From: Halomonas sp. UBA3074
GTDB lineage: Bacteria > Pseudomonadota > Gammaproteobacteria > Pseudomonadales > Halomonadaceae
DNA length: 53,114 nt
Assembly (NCBI RefSeq): GCF_002366715.1
Contig: NZ_DFBS01000039.1
Span: 40,106 to 93,219, forward strand
Direction of reading: 5' to 3'
Made by a program: the position numbers and the translations under genes
In this document: positions 34,216-43,600 of the stretch, in pieces
How the letters are laid out: every line of letters begins with the position of its first letter
How positions within the stretch are numbered: position 1 is the stretch's first letter
The notes under the pieces: model-generated
The model's database searches: none
Told to the model about the DNA's origin: nothing
The model's input: the letters and a program-made list of their open reading frames with translations, nothing else

Positions 34216-35355
34216 CTACTGTTTGATTGAAAAACTGAGATCTGGAGGGGGAGCATCGGGCAACAAAGCGCTACAGGCGCGAACTTTCTCAAGCAGATCG
34301 GCATGGTTGGCTGCCAGGAGATTGACGTGGGCGAGCTTGCGGCCAGCGCGCTCGGTTTTGTCATAGCGGTGCAGGTGGGAATCGGCAAGCGCCAAGATCG
34401 CTGCGTTATCGCCCTCTCGACCAATCACGTTAATCATACAGGTAGGCGCTATCGCCTGGGTATCGCCTAAAGGCAACCCTTGAATTGCCCGCAGGTGATT
34501 CTCGAACTGGCTGGTGACTGCGCCGTCCATCGTCCAGTGGCCGGAGTTGTGCACACGGGGCGCCATTTCGTTGGCCAGCAGGCTTCCATCACGGGTTTGG
34601 AACAGCTCAAGCGCCAGCACACCCACGTAATCCAGCTCATCCAGCAGCGCACGAATGTAGCCATCCGCGGTTTGCTGAACGCTGGCGTCTAAATCCGGCA
34701 GCGGCGCGACGGAGTAACGCAAAATGCCGTCTACGTGCTGGTTTTCTGCCATGGGGTAGAACACGACCTTGCCATCGCGAGCACGCACGGCAATCATCGA
34801 CACTTCGCGCACGAAATCGACGAACGCTTCAACCACTAGCTGCGAATGGCCAATCGCGGTCCATGCCTCACCCGCCTGCTCGGGCTGCTTCAATACCGCC
34901 TGGCCTTTGCCGTCGTAGCCTTCGGTAACGGACTTCGCCACGACCGGGCAACCCAGCTCACGAGCAGCCGCTTCCAATTGCTCGGCACTCTCGACCACGC
35001 GATAAGCAGGCGTGGGGATGCTTAAGCGATCAAACAGCGCCTTCTCTTCGACCCGGTTTTGGCATACTTCGATGGCACGGCTACTGGGGTAGACCGGCTT
35101 GTGCTGTTCGATCTCACGCACCAGTTCCACTGGGAGGTGTTCAAACTCGTACGTCACCACATCCACCTTGGCCAAAAATTCGGCCAGGTGCTGATTGTTC
35201 GGGTCAACGATCACCTCGCCAATACCGGCACTGGGGTTGCCCGTGGTATCCAGAAAGGTAAAGCGGTTCCCCAACGGGTAGCCCGCCAATGCCAGCATGC
35301 GGCCAAGCTGGCCTGCACCCAACACACCGATGTTTTTGGTAATTTCTGAACTCAT
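34216..35355 (-). CDS. purK: 5-(carboxyamino)imidazole ribonucleotide synthase
   Basis: A 379-residue ATP-grasp enzyme that carboxylates aminoimidazole ribonucleotide with bicarbonate and ATP in de novo purine synthesis. IGVLGAGQLGRMLALAGYPLG marks the N-terminal domain; SVTEGYDGKGQAVL is the ATP-grasp glycine-rich loop; NEMAPRVHNSGHWTMDGAVTSQFENH is highly characteristic of PurK. It begins 12 bases after purE stops, with GGAGG ahead of its ATG, so the two form an operon. Confidence 0.96.
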   Translation of the reverse strand: MSSEITKNIGVLGAGQLGRMLALAGYPLGNRFTFLDTTGNPSAGIGEVIVDPNNQHLAEFLAKVDVVTYEFEHLPVELVREIEQHKPVYPSSRAIEVCQNRVEEKALFDRLSIPTPAYRVVESAEQLEAAARELGCPVVAKSVTEGYDGKGQAVLKQPEQAGEAWTAIGHSQLVVEAFVDFVREVSMIAVRARDGKVVFYPMAENQHVDGILRYSVAPLPDLDASVQQTADGYIRALLDELDYVGVLALELFQTRDGSLLANEMAPRVHNSGHWTMDGAVTSQFENHLRAIQGLPLGDTQAIAPTCMINVIGREGDNAAILALADSHLHRYDKTERAGRKLAHVNLLAANHADLLEKVRACSALLPDAPPPDLSFSIKQ

Positions 35356-35367
35356 GGCCGAGCCTCC

Positions 35368-35883
35368 TTATTCTGCTTCTGGATCGGGGCGCGGATCCGG
35401 GTTATCGAGCACTTTTTGGGTCTGCTCCGCTCGGAACGCCTCGACCGCACTGCGCACCGTGGCGTCTTGCAAGCCAACGATCTGCGCCGCCAGCAAGCCT
35501 GCGTTAGTGGCGCCCGCCTTACCAATCGCCAACGTGCCCACGGCAATACCGCCCGGCATCTGCGCAATGGAAAGCAGAGAATCCAGGCCTTTTAGCGCTT
35601 TGGATTCCACCGGCACACCCAGCACCGGCAACGGTGTTTGCGAGGCCACCATGCCCGGCAAGTGGGCAGCGCCGCCAGCGCCCGCCACAATCACCTGCAA
35701 GCCGCGCTCGGCAGCGCTTTTGGCATAATCGAACAGCAGGTCTGGCGTGCGATGCGCCGAGACCACGCGGGTTTCATAGGCCACGCCCAAACGCTCCAGC
35801 ATGGAGACAGCGTGCTCCATGACCGGCCAGTCAGACTTAGATCCCATGATCACGCCCACCTTGGGTGTGCTGTTCGACGACAT
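35368..35883 (-). CDS. purE: N5-carboxyaminoimidazole ribonucleotide mutase
   Basis: A 171-residue class I PurE that moves the carboxyl group from N5 to C4 of the ribonucleotide, following PurK. The active-site loop GSKSDWPVM, SAHRTPD and the GAGGAAHLPGMVA segment are all present. The frame is open 25 codons upstream, but the ATG at 35883 with a GAGGAG site matches the family start. It is first in the purEK operon; the upstream spacer to 36102 presumably holds its promoter, though no clear PurR box was found. Confidence 0.96.
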   Translation of the reverse strand: MSSNSTPKVGVIMGSKSDWPVMEHAVSMLERLGVAYETRVVSAHRTPDLLFDYAKSAAERGLQVIVAGAGGAAHLPGMVASQTPLPVLGVPVESKALKGLDSLLSIAQMPGGIAVGTLAIGKAGATNAGLLAAQIVGLQDATVRSAVEAFRAEQTQKVLDNPDPRPDPEAE

Positions 35884-36102
35884 GCAAAACTCCTCGGCCC
35901 AACGGCCTATTAAAGCGATACCAAATTGAAAAAACGGCGTGTACCGGCCTGGGTACACAACAAAATAGGAAGGCGACTAGTTTACCAGAGCTAGCGCGTT
36001 TGCGGGCTTTGCAGAAATCGTGAAATTTTCATCAAAATAGGCATTGAAATGCGCACGCGTTGGCGGCATTGTGTGATGGTCATTTCAGACTGTTGGAGCC
36101 AC

Positions 36103-36375
36103 ATGAGCACGGCACGCGCAACTGCCACTGCGGAACAGATTGATCCTCCGCGAAGCAGCCCTGACCTCGATGTCAGGGAACTTGAAAAACGTACGCGACT
36201 AATGCGTATTATTACTCGTCTGATCGTTGTATCGGACTTAGGAAGTCGAGACATTGCCCGCCGGGCAGGGCTTCCCGTTCAGAAAATTAGCGACCTGCTC
36301 GCCGGAAGGCTTGAGCACCTGGGAGTGGATGAACTTCACGCCCTGCGTCGCACCTTAGAGCTGGAGGCGCCATAG
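36103..36375 (+). CDS. Small Cro/C1-type helix-turn-helix protein
   Basis: A 90-residue protein whose C-terminal half is a likely XRE-type helix-turn-helix (SRDIARRAGLPVQKISDLLA, then GRLEHLGVDELHALRRTLEL), as in HigA-like antitoxins or small phage-type repressors. No toxin-like gene adjoins it. The frame is open to 36049, but the ATG at 36103 has TGGAG four bases away, slightly close. Function unknown; a terminator follows directly. Confidence 0.7.
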   Translation: MSTARATATAEQIDPPRSSPDLDVRELEKRTRLMRIITRLIVVSDLGSRDIARRAGLPVQKISDLLAGRLEHLGVDELHALRRTLELEAP

Positions 36376-36388
36376 CCAATAGCTAATC

Positions 36389-36416
36389 AACGCCTCGCTC
36401 TCGCGAGGCGTTTTTA
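36389..36416 (+). terminator. Intrinsic terminator after the small HTH gene
   Basis: AACGCCTCGC (36389-36398) pairs with 36403-36412 around a 4-base loop and runs into TTTTTATTT. Confidence 0.9.
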
Positions 36417-36457
36417 TTTGCTGGGCTAGTTTTGATGGATTCGCTAGGATGGACTAG

Positions 36458-36634
36458 CTAGTCTTCGCGCTGCTCTAACGCCTCGGCAGCCTGAATCGCC
36501 TCTTTCTTGGAGGTGTGCTCGGAAATAACCACTTCGTTTTCCGGCACTGTTTCATCAATGACCAACCACCCGGTGATGGTTTCTTTAAGATCAGTCGCCT
36601 CTATGACCGGTTCGATACGAGCTTGTCTAGACAT
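36458..36634 (-). CDS. Hypothetical 58-residue protein
   Basis: A small acidic protein not recognised. The pattern is a short beta-rich start (TITGWLVIDE), an acidic middle and a C-terminal helix (KKEAIQAAEALEQRED); the EHTSKKEAIQAAEAL stretch resembles small proteins of the DUF2188 type, but the match is weak. AAGGAG is 6-7 bases before the ATG at 36634, which supports translation. It lies 43 bp downstream of the metallothionein gene on the same strand and could be co-transcribed. Confidence 0.6.
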   Translation of the reverse strand: MSRQARIEPVIEATDLKETITGWLVIDETVPENEVVISEHTSKKEAIQAAEALEQRED

Positions 36635-36677
36635 GATGGTCTCCTTGTCCATTGTGGCAGTCTTGCGCTATTGGTGG

Positions 36678-36911
36678 CTAAAACTGCGCGTTGCTGAATC
36701 CTTCCATTACTTCTTCGCCAGTACTATCTTCGTCTGGATCAGGGCGATTTAACTCACTGCAGGGACACCCTTTGTGAACACAATCGCTGCCGCCTGGGTG
36801 CCCGGCGGCACACGCCTGACAACAATAAGCACGTCCTTCAATGATGGCCGCCTGCTCGCTGGAAACGTGATGCTCGCAGCCAGTACAGGCACAGACGCCC
36901 ATGTCTGTCAT
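36678..36911 (-). CDS. Bacterial metallothionein (SmtA/BmtA family)
   Basis: A 77-residue metal-chelating protein with nine cysteines in the family pattern: VCACTGCEHH, AYCCQACAAGHPGG, DCVHKGCPC. It has the conserved aromatic before CC and several histidines, and would hold several zinc or cadmium ions in thiolate clusters. It resembles Pseudomonas PmtA, including an acidic tail. The ATG at 36911 has GGGAGGAG ahead; an upstream in-frame start at 36947 is less likely. No SmtB-type repressor is adjacent. The next upstream gene on the same strand encodes a chromate transporter. Confidence 0.92.
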   Translation of the reverse strand: MTDMGVCACTGCEHHVSSEQAAIIEGRAYCCQACAAGHPGGSDCVHKGCPCSELNRPDPDEDSTGEEVMEGFSNAQF

Positions 36912-37024
36912 GATAACTCCTCCCTCGTTAGCCATGATTGGCGACATCTTCAGCGTAGAAGATAATGCCGAGGTAGGGAAAATTTAGCGTGCGCGTTTAT
37001 ACACACAGCGTGGTGAGATTACCG

Positions 37025-38224
37025 TTACGCCAGTGGGATAAAGATTCCTGCGATTGCCACCAGTGCGACCACTAGCCAAGCAGGCAGCTTCCACACGGTC
37101 AGCAGCAAAAAGCCCGTCAGGGCCAGGGCGAACTCGTAAGGCCCGATAATCGCACTGGTCCACACCGGTTGATAAAGTGCCGCGCCTAAAATGCCCACCA
37201 CCGCCGCGTTGGCACCGCGCATTAGCGCCTGGGCGCTGCCCCATTGGCGAAATTGGTTCCAAAACGGCAAGACGCCCACTAACAACAAAAAGCCCGGAAT
37301 AAAGATCGCCAGCAGCGCCAATAAGGCCCCGAGGATCCCTGCCATACCGGGCAGCAGCGCCCCCAGATAAGCCGCAAACGTGAATAACGGCCCAGGCACT
37401 GCTTGCGCTGCGCCGTAACCGGCCAAAAACTCATCGGGCGTCACCCACCCTGACTGCACCACCTCGGCTTCTAATAGCGGCAACACCACATGACCGCCGC
37501 CAAACACCAGCGCGCCTGAACGATAAAACGCATCTACCACGTTCAGCCAACCGGCACTGCCCGCCAACAGCGGCAAGAGAATTAACAGCCCAGCGAATAG
37601 CCCCAAAGCCACCACGCCCACACGGCGCGTTACCGGAAAATAGAGCGACTCACTGTCCGAGACAGCTGCGCCACTCCGGCACATCAGCAAGCCCGCTAAG
37701 CCACCCAGGGCAATCGCCGCCACTTGGCCCAACGGGCCACTTACCTGCACCACGGTAAATACCGCGGCCAGAGCAATTCCAGCGCGGGTTTTATCCGGGC
37801 AGAGATTACGCGCCATGCCCCATACGGCGTGGGCGACGATCGCCACCGCCACCACTTTTAGGCCGTGAATGATGCCGCTGGCAATCGGGCCACCCAGCAC
37901 AGCGGCACCCAACGCAAACAGCACCAACACAATGGCTGAAGGGAGTGTAAAGGCCAGCCACGCCATCGCCGCGCCCCACGGGCCAGCACGCATTAGGCCA
38001 AGGGCGAAACCCACCTGGCTACTCGCCGGCCCCGGCAGAAACTGGCACAGCGCGACCAAATCGGCGTAGGCGTTTTCGGTTAACCACTGCCGCCGCTCCA
38101 CAAAAGCGGTGCGAAAGTAACCCAAGTGCGCCACCGGACCGCCAAAAGACGTTAAGCCCAACGCGAGGAATGCCCAAAAAACCTCAGCTATACGCTTTCG
38201 TGTCTGAGTTTCTTCCACCATCAT
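37025..38224 (-). CDS. chrA: Chromate transporter (ChrA, CHR family, two-domain form)
   Basis: A 399-residue membrane protein made of two homologous halves, each with the CHR pattern: ALGLTSFGGPVAHLGYF with QFLPGPASSQVG in the first, and ALVFGGGHVVLPLLEAEVV with GAAQAVPGPLFTFAAYLG in the second. It expels chromate from the cytoplasm. The ATG at 38224 has AAAGGTG ahead; a GTG two codons earlier or the next ATG are alternatives. No chrB regulator is in the window. Confidence 0.93.
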   Translation of the reverse strand: MMVEETQTRKRIAEVFWAFLALGLTSFGGPVAHLGYFRTAFVERRQWLTENAYADLVALCQFLPGPASSQVGFALGLMRAGPWGAAMAWLAFTLPSAIVLVLFALGAAVLGGPIASGIIHGLKVVAVAIVAHAVWGMARNLCPDKTRAGIALAAVFTVVQVSGPLGQVAAIALGGLAGLLMCRSGAAVSDSESLYFPVTRRVGVVALGLFAGLLILLPLLAGSAGWLNVVDAFYRSGALVFGGGHVVLPLLEAEVVQSGWVTPDEFLAGYGAAQAVPGPLFTFAAYLGALLPGMAGILGALLALLAIFIPGFLLLVGVLPFWNQFRQWGSAQALMRGANAAVVGILGAALYQPVWTSAIIGPYEFALALTGFLLLTVWKLPAWLVVALVAIAGIFIPLA

Positions 38225-38240
38225 TCTCACCTTTCAGCCA

Positions 38241-38279
38241 ATAAAAAAGCGCAAGGCTCAAATGCTAAGCCTTGCGCTT
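38241..38279 (-). terminator. Intrinsic terminator of ilvD
   Basis: AAGCGCAAGGCT (38247-38258) pairs perfectly with 38268-38279 around a 9-base loop; read on the reverse strand it runs into TTTTTTATT. It stands 31 bases past the ilvD stop. Confidence 0.9.
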
Positions 38280-38309
38280 GACGTCTTGATGACACCCGCT
38301 AATAAACCG

Positions 38310-39992
38310 TTACTCTTGGTCTGTTACCGCACCGGTGCTAGCCGAGCTCACGAGACGCGCATACTTGGCAAGCACGCCACGGGTATAGCGAGGCTCAGGC
38401 TGTTTCCACGCCGCACGACGGCGCATCAGCTCTTCGTCCGACAAATCAACCTCAATGGTGTCTGCCTCAGCATCGATGGTGATGGTATCGCCATTTTCTA
38501 CCAGCGCCAGCGGGCCACCGTCGAACGCTTCCGGCGAGACATGGCCTACCACGAAACCGTGGCTGCCACCCGAGAAGCGGCCGTCGGTAATCAGCGCTAC
38601 ATCGTTACCCAAACCGCGGCCCATAATCGCCGAGGTGGGCGTGAGCATTTCGCGCATGCCGGGGCCGCCTTTCGGGCCTTCATAGCGAATCACCACGACA
38701 TCACCCGCGACGACGGTGCCATCGTTGATGCGCGCTTGGGCTTCCTCTTCGGAGCCAAACACCCGCGCGGAGCCAGAAAAGCGCGTGCCCTCTTTACCGG
38801 TAATCTTCGCGACGGCCCCTTCCGGCGCCAAGTTGCCGTAAAGCATGCGTAAATGGCTTTCCGTTTTGATCGGATTGCCCAGCGGGGCAATGATCGGCGG
38901 CTCGGCGGGGTAAGGCGCCACTTCGGCCAGGTTCTCTTCCAGCGTTTTACCCGTCACGGTCAAGCAGTTGCCGTTAAGCAGGCCAGCGTCCAGCAGCATT
39001 TTCATTAGCGGCTGAATACCGCCAATCGCCACCAGCTCGCTCATCATGTAATGGCCGCTGGGGCGCAAATCGGCGAGTACCGGCACGCGTTTACCAATCT
39101 CGGTAAAGTCCGCCAGGGTGAGTTCCACACCAATGGTGCGCGCCATCCCAATCAAGTGCAGCACCGCGTTGGTAGAGCCACCCAGTGCGATGGTGACCGT
39201 AATGGCGTTCTCGAACGCCTCGCGAGTCATGATATCGGAAGGTTTGATATCGTTCGCCAGCAGCGCCAGAACGGCTTCGCCGGCGGCTTTGCAGTCATCG
39301 CGCTTCTCTTGCGAGATAGCATTCTGCGCGGAGCTGCCTGGCAGGCTCATGCCCAATGCCTCAATTGCCGAGGCCATGGTGTTAGCGGTGTACATACCGC
39401 CACAGGAACCGGGGCCAGGGATCGCCGTTTCTTCGATGTTTTTAAGCTCGATCAGGTCGATATCACCGCGGGAGTGGGCGCCCATGGCCTCAAAGACCGA
39501 GACGATATCGGTATGCCCTTTGCCAGGCATAATGGTACCGCCGTAGACGAACACGCTGGGGCGATTCAAGCGCGCCAAGCCCATCAAGCAGCCAGGCATG
39601 TTTTTATCGCACCCACCGATCGCCACCAAACCATCGAAGCCTTCACAGCCCGCTACGGTTTCAATGGAGTCGGCAATCACTTCCCGTGATACCAGCGAAT
39701 ACTTCATCCCCTCAGTGCCGTTAGCAATACCATCGGAAATCGTGATGGTATTGAAAATCACACCTTTACCACCGCCAGCATCGGCGCCATCGCGGGCAAA
39801 CTCGGCCAGCTCATTAATGTGGCTGTTGCACGGCGTCACCATGCTCCAGGTAGAAGCAATGCCCACCTGAGGCTTTTTGAAATCGGCATCCGTAAAGCCC
39901 ACCGCGCGCAGCATGGCACGGCTAGCGGCTTTACCTGGGCCATCGACCACAGGTGCAGAGTGGCGGCGGGAGTTTTGCGATGAATCTGACAT
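38310..39992 (-). CDS. ilvD: Dihydroxy-acid dehydratase
   Basis: A 560-residue iron-sulfur dehydratase of branched-chain amino-acid synthesis, converting 2,3-dihydroxy-isovalerate or -methylvalerate to the keto acids. Cluster or metal cysteines are in MVTPCNSH, GGCDKNMPGC and GPGSCGGMYTANTM; the C-terminal DGRFSGGSHGFVVGH is diagnostic. This 560-residue form is the shorter subgroup, distinct from the roughly 615-residue E. coli type, so pentonate or hexonate dehydratase activity cannot be fully excluded. It is monocistronic. Confidence 0.92.
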   Translation of the reverse strand: MSDSSQNSRRHSAPVVDGPGKAASRAMLRAVGFTDADFKKPQVGIASTWSMVTPCNSHINELAEFARDGADAGGGKGVIFNTITISDGIANGTEGMKYSLVSREVIADSIETVAGCEGFDGLVAIGGCDKNMPGCLMGLARLNRPSVFVYGGTIMPGKGHTDIVSVFEAMGAHSRGDIDLIELKNIEETAIPGPGSCGGMYTANTMASAIEALGMSLPGSSAQNAISQEKRDDCKAAGEAVLALLANDIKPSDIMTREAFENAITVTIALGGSTNAVLHLIGMARTIGVELTLADFTEIGKRVPVLADLRPSGHYMMSELVAIGGIQPLMKMLLDAGLLNGNCLTVTGKTLEENLAEVAPYPAEPPIIAPLGNPIKTESHLRMLYGNLAPEGAVAKITGKEGTRFSGSARVFGSEEEAQARINDGTVVAGDVVVIRYEGPKGGPGMREMLTPTSAIMGRGLGNDVALITDGRFSGGSHGFVVGHVSPEAFDGGPLALVENGDTITIDAEADTIEVDLSDEELMRRRAAWKQPEPRYTRGVLAKYARLVSSASTGAVTDQE

Positions 39993-40077
39993 TAGAAATC
40001 TCTCTTAGCGTTGTTCACGGTATCCGCATAGCTTGGCGATGCCACGGCGTTCGCGCAAGGGAAGAGGACGCAAAAAA

Positions 40078-40509
40078 TCATCCCACGACACCTGCTTGCA
40101 GCGCCTGAACATAGCGCAGAAGATCATCTGCGCGCCCTTCACTCAATAGCTGCTCGGGTGTTTTATAGTCAAATGCGCTAAGCGGCTCGTTGCGAAACCA
40201 AAACAGAGCATCATGGAAATCACCATTAATATCCGCCGCTGCACCGAGCACTCGTAGTGCATCACGCAGATAACGTTGAAGTTTTTCTGCCCCTTGGGCA
40301 CGTGAGATCGTCGTACGATGAACATGCGCTTGGCTGGCCAGCGTTTGGATATCGATGCTCAATGCACTGGCAAATAACTTCGGGTTAATCAACGGGTGGC
40401 GCTCTTGTCGAGCAACACCCTTTAAGTCAGCCAAAAACCGCTCGAACGAATCAGGTACCAGATACCGGTTAGGCTCATTCAATGACTCTTTTACATTGCC
40501 CACTGCCAT
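40078..40509 (-). CDS. Orphan Xre/MbcA/ParS-type antitoxin-like protein
   Basis: A 143-residue protein whose middle is helix-turn-helix-like (IDIQTLASQAHVHRTTISRA) and whose C-terminus fits the DUF2384 Xre/MbcA/ParS toxin-binding fold (LRDALRVLGAAADINGDFHD, then the NEPLSAFDYKTPEQLL segment). Such proteins normally neutralise RES-domain NAD-degrading toxins. No RES gene lies within the window, so it is an orphan or has a distant partner. The ATG at 40509 has GGAGG at 6 bases. It is divergent from recC across a 178-bp A+T-rich spacer. Confidence 0.82.
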   Translation of the reverse strand: MAVGNVKESLNEPNRYLVPDSFERFLADLKGVARQERHPLINPKLFASALSIDIQTLASQAHVHRTTISRAQGAEKLQRYLRDALRVLGAAADINGDFHDALFWFRNEPLSAFDYKTPEQLLSEGRADDLLRYVQALQAGVVG

Positions 40510-40687
40510 TGGCAACCTCCTGCTACGCTTATACAGCCGATATACAACTCATATGCATCATATTTTCATCATAGCAGCTATAAAACTGGACGCTAGGGTT
40601 TCAAGCTTAAGAACTAAACTTATGGCACCATACACTTAGCCACTCCGCCCTGGCCGTGAAGGAAACCTCCATTAAGGAACCTCGTGC

Positions 40688-43600
40688 ATGTCTGCAAACT
40701 CGCTGCTCTCACAAACGCCGTTAACGCCGGGCTTTATGGTCGTGCACGCCAATCGCTTGGAAGACCTGCGCGGTTTGGCGGTGGAGTGGATGCGCCGACA
40801 TCCGCTCTCGCCGCTGGAGAACGAGACCATTCTGGTGCAGAGCAACGGCATTGGGCAGTGGCTAAAGCTGGCGCTGGCAGAAGACCCGGCCCAGGGCGGT
40901 GCGGGCATAGCGGCGGCATTGAACGTCACGCTGCCCGCGCGTTTTCTGTGGCAGGCTTATCGCACAGTGCTGACGCACTTAACCCACGACGAGCACGCAG
41001 TGCCGGAAACGTCGCCTTTCGATAAGTCGCGGTTGATATGGCGCCTTCTGCGCCTGCTGCCCAGCCTTGCCGAGCAGGAAGCCTTTGCGCCGCTGGCGCG
41101 CTTTCTAGAGGTCGATCGCGATCAGCGCAAGCACTACCAACTGGCCGAGCGGCTGGCGGATCTGTTCGATCAATACCAGGTGTATCGCGCCGACTGGCTG
41201 GACGCCTGGGCCAAGGGTAACGATGTGCTGATCACCGCCCGTGGCGAAGCCCGCCCGCTGGAAGCGCACCAGCTTTGGCAGCCCGAGCTCTGGCGTGCCT
41301 TACGCGACGATGTGGCCAACACCCAAGGCGAAGTCGGCCTTAACAGCAGCCGTGCCCAGGTGCACAGCCGCTTTCTGGAAGCCGCCGAACAGCTTGAAGG
41401 CCAAGCGTGTCCGAACGGATTGCCCCGGCGATTGATCATTTTCGGCATCTCATCGCTGCCGCAACAGACATTAGAAGCCCTGGCTGCGCTCTCGCGCTGC
41501 TGCCAAATCGTGCTCTGCGTCCACAACCCCTGCCAGTACTACTGGGCGGATATTATCGAACACAAAGACCTGCTCCGCGCCAGCCGCTACCGCCAGCAGC
41601 GCAAGGCAGGCATGCCCGACGCCCTGGATGTACTCGGCACCGGCGATGCCGACGACGCACTACACCTCCACGCACAGCCGCTGCTGGCCGCCTGGGGCAA
41701 GCAGGGCCGCGACTACCTTCGCCTGCTCGATGAACACGACGATTCCGGCAACTACCAAACGCTTTTCGAGCAGCAGGCGCTGCGCATTGACATGTTCGAG
41801 CCGTTCAGCAACGAACACCCTTGCCTCCTCAGCCAACTGCAGGACGATATCCGCGAGCTGCGCCCGGTGGCAGAAACCCAAACCCACTGGCCCGCGCTCG
41901 ACCCGGCCAGCGACGACTCCATTGTGTTCCATATCGCCCACGGCCCCCAGCGGGAAGTGGAGATCCTTCACGACCAACTGCTGGCGGCCTTCAGCGCCGA
42001 CCCGGATCTGCGCCCGCGAGATATCATCGTCATGGTGCCGGATATCGACCGCTACGCGCCGCACATAGAAGCCGTGTTCGGCCAGTATCGCGCCGCTTTT
42101 GGTGGCTATCACACGAACGCAAAGCCCGACGACCCGCGCTACATTCCCTACACGCTTTCGGATCAGGCCAGCCGCCATCGCCTGCCGATGATGATCGCGC
42201 TGGAAAAACTGCTGCGCCTGCCGGAACTGCGACTCTCGGTAAGTGACCTACTGGATCTACTGGAAGTCCCCGCGCTGCGCACCCGCTTTGGCATCGACGA
42301 ACACGACCTGCCCACCTTGAGCCGCTGGATCGAAGGCGCAGGTATTCGCTGGGGGCTAAATGCCGATCAGCGTACTCGATTGGATCTTCCCGAAGGTCTG
42401 ACCCAGAATACCTGGGCCTTTGGCCTGCGCCGTCTGCTGCTGGGGTATACGGTAGGCAGTGCCGAGGCGTGGCAAGGCATCGAGCCATTCGACGATATCG
42501 GCGGGTTGGAAGCCTCTTTGGCAGGTCCGCTGGCAAATCTTCTTGAGAAGCTGGAAAGCACCTGGGAAACCTTCTGCCAGCCCAACGACGCCGCCAGTTG
42601 GGTGGCCCGGCTCCGAGACTTACTGGAAACCTACTTCCTGACCGACGACGCCCAAGAGAGCATCATGCTCACCAAGCTGGAGACCGCACTACAGCAGCTT
42701 TTGGACAGCACCGAAGAGGCCGCGCTTTATGATCCCCTGCCGCTCTCCATGGTGCGCGAACACTGGCTGGGGCAAATCGACGAACACAGCCTTTCCCAGC
42801 GTTTTCTGGCGGGCGCGGTCAACTTCGCCACGCTGATGCCGATGCGGGCCATTCCCTTCAAGCACGTGTGCCTACTGGGCATGAACGATGGCGAGTACCC
42901 ACGCACACAGCCGCCGCTAGATTTTGACCTGATGGGCAGCGACTACCGCCCCGGCGACCGTTCACGCCGGGAAGACGACCGCTACCTGTTTCTGGAAGCG
43001 CTGCTCTCCGCCCGCCAACAGCTCTACATCAGTTGGGTGGGCCGCAGCCAGATCGATAACAACCCCATGCCGCCCTCGGTGCTGGTCGGCCAACTGCGCG
43101 ACCACCTGGAAGCGGGCTGGCGCACCCAAAACGGCGAGCCGCTGCTGGAAGCGTTAACCACCGAGCACCCGCTTCAGCCGTTTAGCCGCCGCTACTTCTC
43201 TTCACAAGTCAGCGATTCCCCCGCCCAGGCGCGGCTATTCACCTATGCCCACGAATGGCACGCGCTGCACACCCCCAGTGGCGAAAGCTCCCATGTCTTA
43301 AAGTCTCCAGCGCTAAAGGCGGACAGCGAACAGCAGAGCACGTTAACCCTGGCCCAACTAGGCAGCTTTCTACGCGACCCCGCGAAGGCCTTTTTCAACA
43401 CCCGCCTGGGGGTCTATTTCGAGCAGGAAGTGCTTACCCAACTGGATGTCGAGCCCTTCACGCTGGACGGGCTACAGAACTGGCAGTTGCAGGATCGATT
43501 GATTGCCGCCCAGCGCCACGCCGTGGATAACGGCCAACCGCGTATGGAAGCACTGCACGCCGCACTGGAACGCTTCAAGGGTCAGGGTGTGCTGGCCGTG

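Noticed and set aside
39051..39689. 212-codon forward frame opposite ilvD
   Set aside because: Antisense shadow of ilvD; no ribosome site and no family resemblance.
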